Positions 1 through 12,128 are shown, numbered from the stretch's first letter. The stretch: 64,000 bases of DNA from Mugil cephalus (GCF_022458985.1 NC_061770.1:5638501-5702500), one strand, 5' to 3'. Notes: generated by a model not told the origin, from the letters alone. Translations and numbers: made by a program.

Positions 1-380
1 ATATATCAAAGGAGAGGCTTCAGGACAAGTCGGTGAATGTCCTTAAGTGGCCCAGGCAGAGCCCAGACTTGAATCTGATTGAACATCTCTGAAAAGATCT
101 GAAAATGGTTTTCCACTGATGCTTCCCATCCATCCTGAAGGAGCTTGAGAGGTGCTGTGAAGAGGAATGGGCAAAACTGCCCAAAGACAGGTGTGCCAAT
201 CTTGTGGGGCCATATTCAAGAATATTTGAGGCTGTAATTGCTGCCAAGGGAGCAAGTACTGAGCAAAGACTTTAGATTGTCATTTTTAATTTTTAATAAA
301 TTTGCATTTCGGAATAAGGCTGTAACATAACAAAATGTGGAAAAAGTGAAGCACTGTGAATACTTCCCAGATGCACTGTG
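1..380 (+). mobile_element. Tc1-like transposon, 3' remnant
   Basis: Frame-broken translation of positions 30-260 gives the C-terminal end of a Tc1-type DDE transposase, with the recognisable block WPRQSPDLNLIEHL followed by a stop and degenerate sequence. It is followed near 330-380 by a terminal-repeat-like end (gtgaatacttcccagatg, then cactgtg) like the ends of fish Tc1 elements. The 5' part lies outside the window. It is dead, with several stops. The small minus-strand ORFs here are shadows. Confidence 0.75.
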
Positions 381-661
381 ATTGGAGTTATGCATTGTCT
401 TGCTGGGAGTATCTTTTATGCTTGATACTTGGTTTTCAGTATGGTTGTTGCATTATTTTTGTTTGACAATTCAAATGAAACAGTTAAAAGGTAACAATTA
501 AAATAGAAAAATATGATGATCACTTGCTGGCCTAGAAAAGACAGCGAGGCTTATGAAACTGACGGGGAATTTAAACCTCATACCAAATATATATGAAATC
601 TGAGTCACTTGAACTTGTTGATTTATTTTTAATGAATGCACATTTTCCATGTCATCACCAG

Positions 662-2000
662 ATCTGTGTGATGGGGGCGTCGTCTCCAGACAACCCAGAG
701 TCTACAGCGCTACTAAAGGAGGAGAGATCACAATTGGATGTACCATATCTTTACAACCACTTAACAGGAAGTTCCTCTGCAGAGAGGAATGTAACAAATA
801 TATCATTGACACCAATGACATGGCAGCTATGAGTAGCAAGTACAAAATTAACTACCTGAGCAACACACTCTTTAATGTCACCATTTTGGAGCTGACTGAG
901 TCAGACTCGGGACGGTACAGGTGTGGTGTGGGAAGACAGAATGATGTGAATACATGCCTGGAGTTTGAGATCACATTTGCAGGAACAGATGGTGAGCGCA
1001 CACAAGACCATGGATAAAATACATCTGAATTTATTGCTTACTACATTCTTCATTTTTTTTTTTTTTTTTGTAAGAGCAAAGTTTTGACTTCTGAATGTTT
1101 CTCCATGTGACCATCACAGAGGTGACTGAGTCAGACTCTGGACGTCACAGAGATGGTGTGGGAGGTCAGAATAAAGAAAATACATGCAAGGAGACCACAT
1201 CTGCAGGAAAAGACGGTGACTGTTCATTAGCCCATGGACAAAACAGGCTTGAATCAATTTGCTTACTCACTTCTATCTGTTTCCAAGGTTATATAGACTA
1301 TATTCTGCCACACATGAATATACTCGTTCTATTCTAGAGACTATTTACATGTATGTACACAGCCACAAACTCCAAAAAGTGAGATTAAGTGCTTGCATTC
1401 AGCTGTTCTACACACAAAAATCTTCTAATCAAACAAAAACAAAAGTATAACAAGCGTCATCAAAACAGTTATAAGCTTAACCCCTAAAAAAAAAAACCAT
1501 AGCAACCACTAAGCAAAAGCCCCCAATCACTACATGTGTGACTCCTCCTCTCTTGGTCGTCTCCATCAGGTAACACGCTGCTGCCTGTGGTCGGTTGTGT
1601 GACCGTGGTTGTCATGGTGTTGGCTGTCTGTGCGCTGCTCGTCTACAAATGGAAGAGGAGCACTGGTGCTGAGTGTGAGTAGTCTTTATGATCATTTAAT
1701 TACTGCAACAATAAAAAAGCAACAACACAGGAAACACCATCATACCATTGTTTCTTCCACAGATGTGAACACCATAGGAAAGAAAAGAAGCAACGAGGTA
1801 ATGATTTGCATTTCACTCTGTAATCAAGTTCCCATGGCTGCAGGTGTTACCGATTCCTTTCTTTTCAGATTACCGTATATGATGACTGTGAAGCAGTTTC
1901 CCACAATGACCAGTCACACTACCAGGAGCTCGATCAGTGCAGCAAAGAAGAGAATCTGTACTCTTCAATGAATGTTTCACCAAACAGAACTGATAATTAG
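662..2000 (+). CDS. CD300/CMRF35-like receptor CLM1 (leader exon not found)
   Basis: Inferred exons: V domain 662-991, transmembrane 1570-1674, tail 1763-1797 and 1869-2000 (TAG at 1998). All joins keep frame (phase 1-1-1-0). The V exon has the CD300/pIgR pattern: strand-B Cys (IGC), the extra Cys pair in FLCREEC, and SDSGRYRC before the F-strand Cys; a further Cys (NTC) lies near the end. The transmembrane segment (LLPVVGCVTVVVMVL...) has no charged residue and is followed by KWKR. The last exon encodes three tyrosines, VYDDC, SHYQEL and NLYSSM; SHYQEL fits the inhibitory ITIM consensus (S/I/V/L-x-Y-x-x-I/V/L). Likely an inhibitory myeloid-type surface receptor. No signal-peptide exon is visible before 662; it may lie upstream of the window or be lost next to the Tc1 remnant. 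A polyadenylation signal is at 2496. Confidence 0.72.
1096..1216 (+). pseudogene. Partial second Ig V exon in CLM1 intron
   Basis: This is a degenerate direct duplicate of the 3' third of the CLM1 V exon (877-991). It reads VTITEVTESDSGRHRDGVGG, so the conserved F-strand Cys of DSGRYRC is replaced by Asp, and it lacks the front of the fold and a good acceptor. It ends at a possible donor (gacggtgact). It is probably a relic of a former second V exon, not part of the mature protein. Confidence 0.6.
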
Positions 2001-3747
2001 AACTGATAATTAAAGATAATCGTACAAAGGAAAACAATAATTTATTCAATACACAATGCTTTTTTTGTTTACAGAATGAATTATTGTTTTGACCTGAGAA
2101 CTACTTTTAAATTCATTTACGGCACCAAGCTAAAAACATGAGCAGTATCACTCACATGATGTGATTTGTACAGTCATTATGTTTTACTCCATTTTATATC
2201 TTCAATCAATTGAGGAAGTTTTGCCTTGGAATGATATTTTTGTGCTTTTAATAATTATTTTATATGTTATTGTGATCATCAACAGACAGAGATTCTTCTT
2301 TCATGTAAACATACTTTTTGATGGATGTTTACATGTAACATGTTACCTATTTAAGAACATGTTAGTTACATTTAATCAGCATCATCTCTACTTTCTTCTC
2401 ATTACTTTGTTTTAAAACTGCACGACAGTGTACAACGAAATATTGATAATTCCAATACCAGGGGACTCATTTATAAACCGTGCTTTTATTTTGTGAATAA
2501 AAGACAGTGACCCTCTGTTGTTTTCCGTGAATGTCCAACTCATCATCTCACTCTTTTTTTTTTATGTAAGATAAGAAAGATAAGAAAAATAGAAAGAAAA
2601 AATAAAACAACATAATGTCCTTCTGGCTCTGTTTCATGATGATCGCCTACTAAAAAGAAAATGGAGAGGATTGTAGCATCTACTTCCAGAAGGCCATTGA
2701 AGTTTTTCTGTCTGTCACACCGGCAGAAAACAAGAGAATCAGAAAACAGGCAGAGAATTATTTCATCAATTTATAATAAAATGCCACAGTCCTCACAAAC
2801 ATGTACAGCTTCATTATTTGAAGGAAACTCTCAAAAGTAGCTTGTAAGTAGTATTAATAATCCCTTTTTGTTTTTAACATGTGCAATGCAAAGTGCGATG
2901 CAGATGTTCTCCAAAAATATCAAACTAAATATTACATCTGCTATATTTTAGATGACTTATACCCCACATGACACTGATCCATTCAGGTAGTTTTGCCCTA
3001 TAAATAAACTTGATTATTCTGCTGAAGCCCCACAATGAGGAAGCGACTCACTGAGAGACACACATCTGATGTTGTTTTAATCTCTTTTTAGGTCGTGGCA
3101 CACTTACGCAGTAACAGGCAGGAAAATAGATCTCAGTACAACTCCTATTTGTCAGATATTTAAGATTGTTAAATGAGCCTAACACCTATCCACATTAGAT
3201 CTGTATGGCTGGTCTGGTTTTCACAACTTTACATAATTTGAGATTTAAAGGGAATTTATAATTTTTGCCTTCATAGTTTCTGCCTCGCATCATCACCATA
3301 TAGACAAAAGACTGATCATTAGATCAAAAAAGAAAGTCAAATTACCATTGCTGTGGGAGATCAAATTGTTGTAGTCTATAACCATAACTGAGAATTCGTC
3401 TTAGGTTTTGAAGTGTGAAGGGATAAGGAGCAGGGGTGGATCAGGTCACTTGAGGAAAATAGTTCAGAGGTGTATATATGTGGTATAAAAAAAACAATAA
3501 AATCATTTTGAAGCTGATTTTGTGCTTTAATGATAAGAGAAAAGATGGACAAGCAGTCCCTCTCAGTTCTTGTTAACGAAGGGGAGTTTCACTGCTGTGT
3601 TTTGAGACAGTTTTGTGTTTAAACCACAGAGGGGAAGGGAGACAGCAAATTGTGTAGCTTCACCTTCTTTACTCAGATCAGATGAGCAGAAACTGGACAG
3701 AGGGAAGTGACAGAGCAGCTTCTCCTGCAGTTTAGTAATTTTTCTTC
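2001..3747. other. Spacer between CLM1 and CLM2
   Basis: No supported gene. It holds the CLM1 3' UTR with an AATAAA at 2496, a hAT-derived fragment (separate entry) and presumably the CLM2 promoter near 3600-3745. Short ORFs here, including a hydrophobic one at 2161-2415, are AT-rich and have no family features. Confidence 0.5.
2591..2703 (-). repeat. hAT-family fragment
   Basis: This stretch is the reverse complement of 38977-39090, inside the hAT-like element nested in CLM5. Both share blocks such as aaaatggagaggattgtagc and aatgtccttctggctc (with changes). Neither copy codes for protein. Confidence 0.65.
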
Positions 3748-6700
3748 ATGAGAATCTACTTCAGAATGAAAATCCACAATCTTCTCTTCATCTGCCTCTT
3801 CTCAGGTGAGGCCAATTTAACAAATCCAAAAGTCCAAAAGGTTTAGTTTAGTTTAGTTTGGATTGTTATCTGATCTGTTCCAGCAGTGGAGACGACATTT
3901 ATTGAAGTGCTGATGTTCTGTACTCAGATAAAGATTTGAGTTATTTTACTGCTCTGATTTATTTACTGTTATTTTGTTTTATTTATGTGCATAGAAAGTT
4001 ATTTTAGCTCCCAGTAAATCATAAATCCCTCACAATACCTCTGTACCCTGCCTTGGGATAACCTTTACAGAATTTAGAGGAACTTCCGTATCCTCACGTA
4101 CCATCAGACTGTGCTCCCTCTGCTTTGTCTGAGGCCTTTTTTGGCAGTGGCATTTTAAATATCCATAAGTTAATGTTTTAATGTACACAGAAGTTCAAGA
4201 TCACTTAAATGTTTTTTTCTCTTTAGAAAATCAATAAAACAGATAAGTCTCTGCATGGCAGTATTTGCTGATAAGAAATTTTCAAAGAAAAATATCATGC
4301 ATTGCGTTTATTGTGTTCATTTAAGGTATACGGTGAAGTTAATGTTTTTCACAAGCAACCAACAGTAAATTATATTATAACACATTAAGATAATAAAATA
4401 GTCATAAAGTAATATAAAGTAATAGTCTGTGACGATCATAAAGTAATAGCTACAGATGAGTCTGCAAGTACTTACTTTAAATAATGAGTAGTTACCTTAA
4501 AGGATTTCTACTCATCTATATTCACACATTTATCACCTAATCATTTTTATTGAATTTAAATTGTGCTCGGCACTATACTTTTGCTAAAAAAATAGTAATT
4601 GATCAGATTAATGGCAAAAAAAAAAAAAAAAAAGAGTTGTATTGATTTTCCTTTTTTGGTTATTTTCTCAGATTTTGTTTGTATTTAAGTAAATTCAATA
4701 TGTCTGTGATTTTGACTGGTCAGAAAAAATAAGAAGCCTGTTAATAGTGACTCAAATATTCATGCTCATTTTCTCAACAGCACTCTGTGATGGAAAAGTT
4801 GGGCTTGTCAACGCAAAAAATCTCACCCGCGCCGAAGGAGGAAGTGTCACAGCTGTATGCCAATTTTCTTTCTCTGGTAGAAAAAAGTTCCTCTGCAGGG
4901 AGGAATGCAAAGATGGAGACGTTCTCATTGAAACTCATGACAATGCAGTTCAGAGAGGCAGATACAGCATCACTTATGAGGAGGGAACTTTTCCAGTGTC
5001 TTCTACGTTTCTGTATGTGAGCATCGCGCAGCTGAAAAAGTCTGACTCTGGACGCTACTTGTGCGGTTTGGAAAGGCCGTTACTACCTGACTCATATGAG
5101 GGGTTTGAGCTCCAAGTCACAGATGGTGAGTTTCTAAACGAGGTTAGACAAACTTTATTGACATGTAAGACAAGGTAAGAGAAAAATACTATGTAAGTAT
5201 TTGTATATGTAAGTAACAGATTCAAGACTGATTAATGCTGAAACAGCTGTAAATGATCATATTTTATCCATGTAGCGAAAATGTACTGTGTTTAATGTCA
5301 ACATCTGATCAGAGCTCAAGGTTTACACACAAAAGGTTTCACTGTTTTACCTGCGTAGGGCTCATACTGCATAGCCTGACTATGAACCTATAACTAAAGT
5401 CTTAAACAAAGTAGACACTAGAGATATAGCAGTAAAGTCAACACACCTGTTCCCTCTGCACTGTCTATAGAAGACCTATGCAGTAAAAAATAGGATATGT
5501 ACAAATATAATTGTTTTTATGGAAAGGTCTCATCTTGTTTCATTTCTTTTTTTCCGTGACTCGAATTCTGCAGAAAACTTCCACGTCACCGCCAGCTGCC
5601 CATGCTTTAAATATCCCAACACACTTTGAATAGCAAACATATTTAGCACTCCACTTTATGTCTGTGCAAATGTTAGAAAAGGGCCTTTAGTGGAAGTTTG
5701 TAATTGTTTGTGTTTTTGTTGTTCGCAGCTCCAAAGAGTGAGAAAGCGAGGCATCCTGATCGGCAACAGAGCGAGGAAAATGCAGTTGCAATTTATAGTT
5801 CGAAAGGTTCATGCCTGCAAAACTCAATGCCTGTCTGTTATCAATGGATATCTGATCTGTTCTCAACTTCAGACATTAAAACATTAAATGTGAAACTTTC
5901 AGTTCAGATTGTGCTGAAGCAAGTATAATTAAAAATATACTTACTTTACACTCACTTGCCACTTCATTAGGTACACCTGTTCAGTTGCTTGTTAACACAA
6001 GTAGCAATTCAGCGTGTTTACTCATGTAGAGGTGATCAAGACAACTTGTTGAAGTTGTAACCGAGCATCAGAATGGGGAAGAAAGAAGAAGGTGAAGAAG
6101 ATTAGCTACACCAGCAGAAGACCACACAGGGTGCCACTCCTGTCAGCAAAGAACAGGAAACTGAGACTAGAGTTCACACAGACTCACCAAAATTAGACAA
6201 CAGAAGATTGGAAAACGTTCCCTGGTCTGACGAGTCTCGATTTCAGCTGTGACATTCAGATGGCAGGGTCAGAATTTGGCACAAACAACATGAAAGCATG
6301 GATCCATCCTGCCTTGTATCAATGGTTCAGGCTGGTGGTGGTGGTGTAATGGTGTGGGGGATATTTTCTTGGCACACATTGGGCCCCTGGGTACAAATTG
6401 AGCATGGTTTAAACTCCACAGCCTTCCTGAGTATTGTTGCTGACCATGTCCATCCCTTTATGACCACAGTGAACCATATTCTGACGGCTACTTCCAGCAG
6501 GATAATGCTCCATGTCACAAAGCTCATATCATCTCAAACTGGTTTGTTGAACATGACAATGAGTTCACTGTATTCCAATGGCCTCCACAGTCACCAGATC
6601 TCAATCCATTAGAACACCTTTGGGATGTGGTGGAACGGGAGATTCGCATCATAGATCTGCAGCCGACAAATCTGCAGCAACTGTGTGATGCTATCATGTC

Positions 6701-7469
6701 AATATGGACCAAAATCTCAGAGGAATGTTTCTAACACCTTGTTGAAAGTATGACACGAAGAATTAAGGCAGCTCTAAAGGCAAAATGGGGAACAACCTTT
6801 TTCTAGCAAGGTGTACATTACAAAGTGGCTGGTGAGTGTATATAAACTTATAGAAAAGCAGGTACACTATATTTTGCCCTCGTGATCATGTTCTGCCGCC
6901 ATTTAGAGATACTCACTGTTAGACTGTATAGAGTGTAAAGGAATAGGACAAAATATAAACTCTTTGTTTTGTTCCAACATATATTCCAAACTTCACTGGA
7001 AGTAAATCTTGCAGTCTTCGATAGTTTCCGAAATGTTAGCATTTATATATAGCACTTTCTAATACTTTACCTTCTTGTTACAAGACCTTCTTGTGTTACA
7101 AGCCCTTCACTGCAATTCAGCATAAGGGAAACACAAAGAGGGTAGTGTAGTTAATTTTCCCATTACAGTCGGTTACGAACAGTACATCTACTTTCTCATT
7201 CAGGTTACGTCCCACCTCTGGCCGTGTGCATCACCGTGCTCTTTGCAGCTGCCTCGTTGCTCCTCTACAAATTGAAGACAAGAGTGAACTCTGATTGTGA
7301 GTTTTGCCTCCAGCCATGAATAAAGTAAAATTGAAAAAAGAACCATGACAATAGTACTTTGTACTCCACAGGTTTGACCAGCTGGAGGCAGTCGGACAAC
7401 GAAAACAACAACAAGAGCACGGACGTGAACCTGACGCTGACTTCATTGACTGAATTCTTGAGATCATGA
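3748..7469 (+). CDS. CD300/CMRF35-like receptor CLM2, short tail
   Basis: Exons: leader 3748-3805 (MRIYFRMKIHNLLFICLFS; a second Met at 3766 could also start a signal peptide), V domain 4781-5125, stalk 5729-5806, transmembrane 7204-7296, tail 7372-7469 (TGA). All joins are phase 1. The V exon shows AVC, FLCREEC, RGRYSITY and SDSGRYLCG, the four-Cys CD300 pattern. The 26-residue stalk is hydrophilic (APKSEKARHPDRQQSEENAV...) with a weak donor (gttcat), so it may be used only in some transcripts. The transmembrane segment (PPLAVCITVLFAAASLLLY) has no charged residue. The tail is about 40 residues and has no tyrosine past the membrane edge, unlike CLM1, CLM3, CLM5 and CLM6. It may act as a decoy or through another partner; this is inference. 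AATAAA at 7996. Confidence 0.72.
5944..6838 (+). mobile_element. Tc1-like transposon in CLM2 intron
   Basis: The ends form an inverted repeat: tacactcacttgccacttca at the left and, read on the other strand, tacactcaccagccactttg at the right, next to TA. Inside are broken pieces of a Tc1-type transposase (GGGGVMVWGIFSWHTLGP at about 6336-6395). The catalytic core is interrupted by stops and the N-terminal half is poorly preserved, so it cannot move by itself. It lies between the stalk and transmembrane exons of CLM2. Confidence 0.8.
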
Positions 7470-8820
7470 TTGATGATATGTCCAAGATAATTCCATCCTT
7501 TGTTAGTGAAGTAAGTGTTTTTATATATATTTGTTATTATTTAATTGCAGCTTTCCATCTCTAAGACTAGTGCTCCTGTTTGCAGCTGCAGAGACATCAT
7601 CTGACTGAGTGATGACACCCACAGCAGCCAGGATACAATACACTGTGACTTCTGACCTTTTATTTTATTTTTCCCACCATCATTACAATTGACACCTTTT
7701 TTTTTTATTAGATTTCTTAAACAAGGAGAAAACAGCACAACAATAGTTTTAGAAAATGTACTTATGTCACTATCACTTAACTTCAAACATAAGCAGCATA
7801 TTTGTTAAATAATGCCACTTCCTCTTCCTAAGTGTAGGAAAGTTTATTTTAAACATATTTCCCTGGCTTATGACTATTTGTTTCTGTCCTCTTTGAATTT
7901 TACTATTTCCTAATGTCTGTTTTTCAGAATGAGTTGACTCTTCATTTGCTCTTCATTATTATTCTTTATTTATTTTTTTATCTTTTTCTGCAGTAAATAA
8001 AAGCCATTATCTTTTATGTGCAACAAGGCTACTGTGACAAAGTAATTTCCCTCATGAATCATTAAAGTCTGTCTAAGCCTAAGCCTTAGTCTAAACAATG
8101 ACTGACATTTTAAAATGCTCCTCAGAAATAATTTCCTTTGCTGAGTCACTGTGAGGCAGCCGCACATACCCAGGCCACAACACACCTGCAGCCTGATCTC
8201 GGCCAGTTACAGAGATTACATCTTTCCTTCCTACCGTCCTTTTGAGATAATTTTGGATGCTCTTCCTTCTTAATGATGTTCCAAACAGTTCATGATCATG
8301 CTAATGTTTGGAAATAAGTTTGAAGATGTCTTCTTTGACTTTAAATGAGGCTGCAGTAGAGTTATAATCTCAGTGAAGGACATGTGATATCGGCCCCTTG
8401 GTAATCCATCCAATGAAACCCATTAAAATGATCTCATGAGCTATTGTGGTGCAACTTGTTTTATGATTTAAATCATTGTCATCATTGATTTTTTTTATCA
8501 AGAGATGACAAACCATCACTGGTAAAGGCACAAAGCTCAGATGCAATAAAACAAAAACTATGACAGGTTCAGCTAAGTCATTCTATGTGCAAATGTCCGA
8601 GGAATAGAAAAGGTAATTTTTAACCTCTATAACGTTGCGTTAGAGGGAGAGTAGCCTTCTCAGCAGCAATTCACAGCTTTTACAACATGTAATAGTTAAC
8701 AAAAAGGGTGATTACAGATTATGGACTATGGATGTTATTCATGTAACCAAGTAAATAAACCACAGAGCCAGGTTCATATAATTGTGTATTCACATCCTGT
8801 ACTTTGTAACTGCCATTGTT
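7470..8820. other. CLM2 3' flank, no gene seen
   Basis: 3' UTR and intergenic DNA. Small ORFs (for example 7541-7786 and 7970-8185 on the minus strand) are compositionally random. No repeat family was recognised. Confidence 0.4.
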
Positions 8821-8838
8821 AGTTTCAGTTTCACTTTC
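8821..8838 (+). promoter_or_regulatory. Interferon-stimulated response element (ISRE)
   Basis: The sequence agtttcagtttcactttc is an exact ISRE: on the opposite strand it reads GAAA-NN-GAAA-NN-GAAA, the binding pattern of IRF family factors and ISGF3. It lies about 300 bases before the inferred first exon of the Ala-rich gene and in the right place to control it. The transcription start is not defined, so the exact distance is open. Confidence 0.65.
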
Positions 8839-9117
8839 TTTTTTACATTTCTATCTTTGTGAGGACATTCCCTGACATACTGTATCCCCCTTACGCCTGA
8901 CCCTCACCTGAATCTGTTTCTAAAGTGAACCCCGAACAAAACCCTGTGTGAGCCCTCACAGCGTTCTTTTGATGTCTACCTCACCAAATTGTCCTCAATT
9001 TACCAAACTCCAATCGCTCCAGGGGTCTTGGACTCAAGCTGGTCCTCACACAAAGCAATACAAAGTACAAACACACACTGGGTGGGAGTTTCCCTATGAC
9101 ACTGATATTTATTCAAG

Positions 9118-12100
9118 CCCCTGAGTTTACAGAGCAGACTGAGGTCTTCCTTAAGCTGAGCACCATCCTCCTGGTAAGAGATCAGTTACTTTCCCCTATC
9201 CTTAGAAATATACTTACTAATGGCTTAGTAGGTATCAGTAACTGCTATTTTTTATTCATTGATAGAATAAAAAAAATATAACTGCTATTTTTTATTCATT
9301 GATAGAATAAAAAATGTAACTGTAACTGTTATTTTTAATTGAATTTTCTTAATGTTGAATTCAGAATTCACAAACTCCAGGTTTCTGACCACCTCTGATC
9401 TGTTGGCACCATGTTTTGTTTCAGACAGATCCACTTGTCCTGACAATGGCAAACACTAACCGTGGTAAGAAAACACCATCTACAATGGAAACTTGCTTTT
9501 ATTAACTAGTTCACTTCTACCTCAGTGGGAAATGATTTTAACTGTTCTGTAGTGTGTGTTTAATGCTGAAGTACCTCTACAAATATAAAGTTATATAAAA
9601 AGTGTGCCCACTGCATAGTTGCAAAGTCACAAATGGAGAGCGATGAAAACAATTTTTTGTACCAGGCTCTAAAACAGACGTGCTGCCCTTAAGTTCTAAC
9701 TCACTTTTGCCTGGAGTCCATCTGTTTCAGACAGATTAGTTTAAGGATCAATTTTAAAAAGAAATTAAACTACAAAAAACAATAATATATTATTTTCACT
9801 TTATCTAATGTATTTAAATGAAATACATTAGACAAAGAGAAAATAATATTTATTTTTATCTAATGTATTTACGTACATTTGTAGTGTTCAAACTGAAAAT
9901 GATCAATGACTAAGGAGGTTGTAGTTTCACTTTGAGTCATGAATCCCCACCCTGTTGAAGTGAAGGTTGTAGTTTCACTTTGATTCATGAATCCCCACCC
10001 TGTTGAAGTGAAAGTTAACCACGGAACTTCAGATAACATTTTATTGCTCTTATCAAGTACTTTGTAAACAGTATTGCAACACAACTGCTAATTAAGTTTT
10101 AGATCGTCTTTCGTCTTTAGACCATCATAAATCGTCTGATATGTTTCAGAATTGTGAAGGTATATTTCCCAGTAGCTCAGATCTGAAGGTAACATGCAGA
10201 TGAATATTAACCAACAATGTTCAACATCAGATCATTAGATTTATTCACAGCAAATCAGTCTTATGTCACTGAAGGACAAGACGCAGTAATATTAGAAGCA
10301 AATCCAGCAGAAGTTCATACATGGAAATGAGTTGTTGAGTTACTAGTTACGAAGCTAGTTTCCCATTTGGAGACTAAGAATGGTATATTGTATATGCAGA
10401 GGGAAAAAGCAAACAGTGCAAGAACATTTAAATCAGGAATAAGGGCGCAGGTTCATAATACTGACTTAGAAGTTTTGAAGCAAACACTTGATCACTCTGA
10501 TGTTAGGGAGGAACTTTCCTCCCAAGAACCACAAGTCAATCATCTTTTCCTCAAAGAATTATCTGGGTGTCTTAGTGAACTTTTTATCCCCCGGGGCCTT
10601 AGTTTATTTGGATGGAAACAACCATTTCGTTCTAATCATGTTTTCAAAGTATGTTTTTAAGGTTTTATTTTTAAGATTTATGTTAACCAATTACTTGCTG
10701 TTACTGTCCTTATTGGAATAATAAGTTATGGGATGCATTTCAGAAGTAAATTTCACACTGATTTATTCTTCCTCCTTTGGCGTGTGATATGTATCCAAAT
10801 GTAATGAAAGAGGAAGCACTGATACCTTTCATGCTGTATTCCTGCATCTGTGGTGAAGTATGGATGTGTTGGGCTCATGCGAGAATAAGGTGTCCTAAGG
10901 TATTTTGAAGTTGATGCATTGTATATTTGGTTTCTAGAACCGAGGTAGAGTTTCAGGTTTCATGTGACACTTAAAGATAAAATAAATAACTTGTTGAAAT
11001 AAGCTACTAACAAAGTCTCATTTTGTGTCTTTCAAACACAGATGCTGAGGGTAAGTAAACCTTTTAATACAGCAGTGTACAAGGGAGACTGTAGGGGGAA
11101 AATATTACAGTTATTACAGTAATCATATTTTGTACATTAAAGTGAAAATAATTTGGAGCATTATATTTAGCATAAATTGTTCCAAGGACATGTCAGTAGC
11201 TCACTATTAAAGGTTTTTAATTGAAACAAATAACTTTATAAATATTGTTTTGATAATTTTATCATTTAGAAACGATACTGAGTGGACTGATTAAAATGTT
11301 ATATATAATTGGCAGCCATTGTGTGAATCAAACGTCCTGTTTGTAGAGATAAATGAGGGACCACATGGAGCATGTAGCAGCAGAGGGAGCCACATGCCAG
11401 TCAAACAGAAATAAGAGTTAATTTAGTGAAGCTATCTAGAGAGAGAGAGCACTACAGTGATATGACAGTATAAGTCCAAAAAAGAAGTAATCCAACACAG
11501 AGAATACAATGTGTATCTAAACAGAGGCCATCCGCAGACTTTATTGTGGTTTTTGTTATGATAAATATCAACATTGATCATCAGAATTACAAATTAATTA
11601 AACACTTTGAATTGACACATCTCCATATTTACAGGCTATGCCCGTATACAAGCAGGTGGGGGAGTATCTACCAGTGCAGCCGGAGTACTGGAGATGATCG
11701 ACACCTTTGATCGGCCCGGTGAAGCTTCTGCTGAAGGTGTGTTCAAGGGCGCAGGGAAATATGCAGAGGGAGGCAAGGATGAACCTGGGAAACGACTTCC
11801 CAAGGCCGGAGTGTACGCTGAAGCAGGAGTGGGGCGTGCTAGTGCCAAGTGGAGTGTTTTTGATGCTGAGGCCAAAGGGCCGAATGCCTCCGCCAAAGCC
11901 GAAGCCTCAATGGGATCACTGGGGGCCAGTGCTTTTGCCAAAGCAGAAGTGGCCAGTGCTTCAGCCTCTGCTGGTCCACTGAAAGCTACAGTCGGTCTGT
12001 CAGCAGATACCGGTGTTGGCATCAGTGCGACAGGTGCAGAGGTTAAGGTGCTTGGAACTGGAATCTCATTTGGTCGTAAAATGGGAATTTCTCTTTTTGG

Positions 12101-12128
12101 CACCGGCTTTGAATTCAATTTATGGTAA
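9118..12128 (+). CDS. Ala/Ser/Gly-rich 173-aa protein, function unknown, possibly interferon-induced
   Basis: Four exons are inferred: a 5' UTR exon ending at 9173 (donor gtaaga), exon 2 about 9424-9464 with ATG at 9446 (MANTNR), a 9-nt microexon 11042-11050, and the main exon 11635-12128 (TAA at 12126). Phases match at every join and the start of the protein reads MANTNRDAEGYARIQAGGG. The main exon encodes 163 residues and is markedly more GC-rich than its surroundings. Its middle alternates small residues with others (for example AKAEASMGSLGASAFAKAE), which suggests beta strands or a solenoid; no signal peptide, membrane helix or catalytic motif is seen. The ending is FGTGFEFNLW. I do not recognise a characterised family. 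An exact ISRE upstream and IRF-like repeats in an intron point to interferon control. AATAAA at 12221. Confidence 0.7.
9239..9315. repeat. Short tandem duplication
   Basis: Two copies of a unit of about 40 bases (aactgctattttttattcat plus tgatagaataaa) lie side by side in the first intron of the Ala-rich gene. This is local slippage with no apparent function. Confidence 0.7.
9917..10012. repeat. Two 48-bp tandem repeats with IRF-like motifs
   Basis: Units 9917-9964 and 9965-10012 differ at about one base. Each holds agtttcactttg (9923-9934 and 9971-9982); on the other strand this is CAAAGTGAAACT, close to an IRF site. They lie in the second intron of the Ala-rich gene and could act as an intronic enhancer, which is inference. 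Confidence 0.7.

Noticed and set aside
2161..2415. Hydrophobic 84-residue ORF
   Set aside because: AT-rich 3' flank of CLM1; Phe/Ile/Leu content follows from composition, with no splice or family support.
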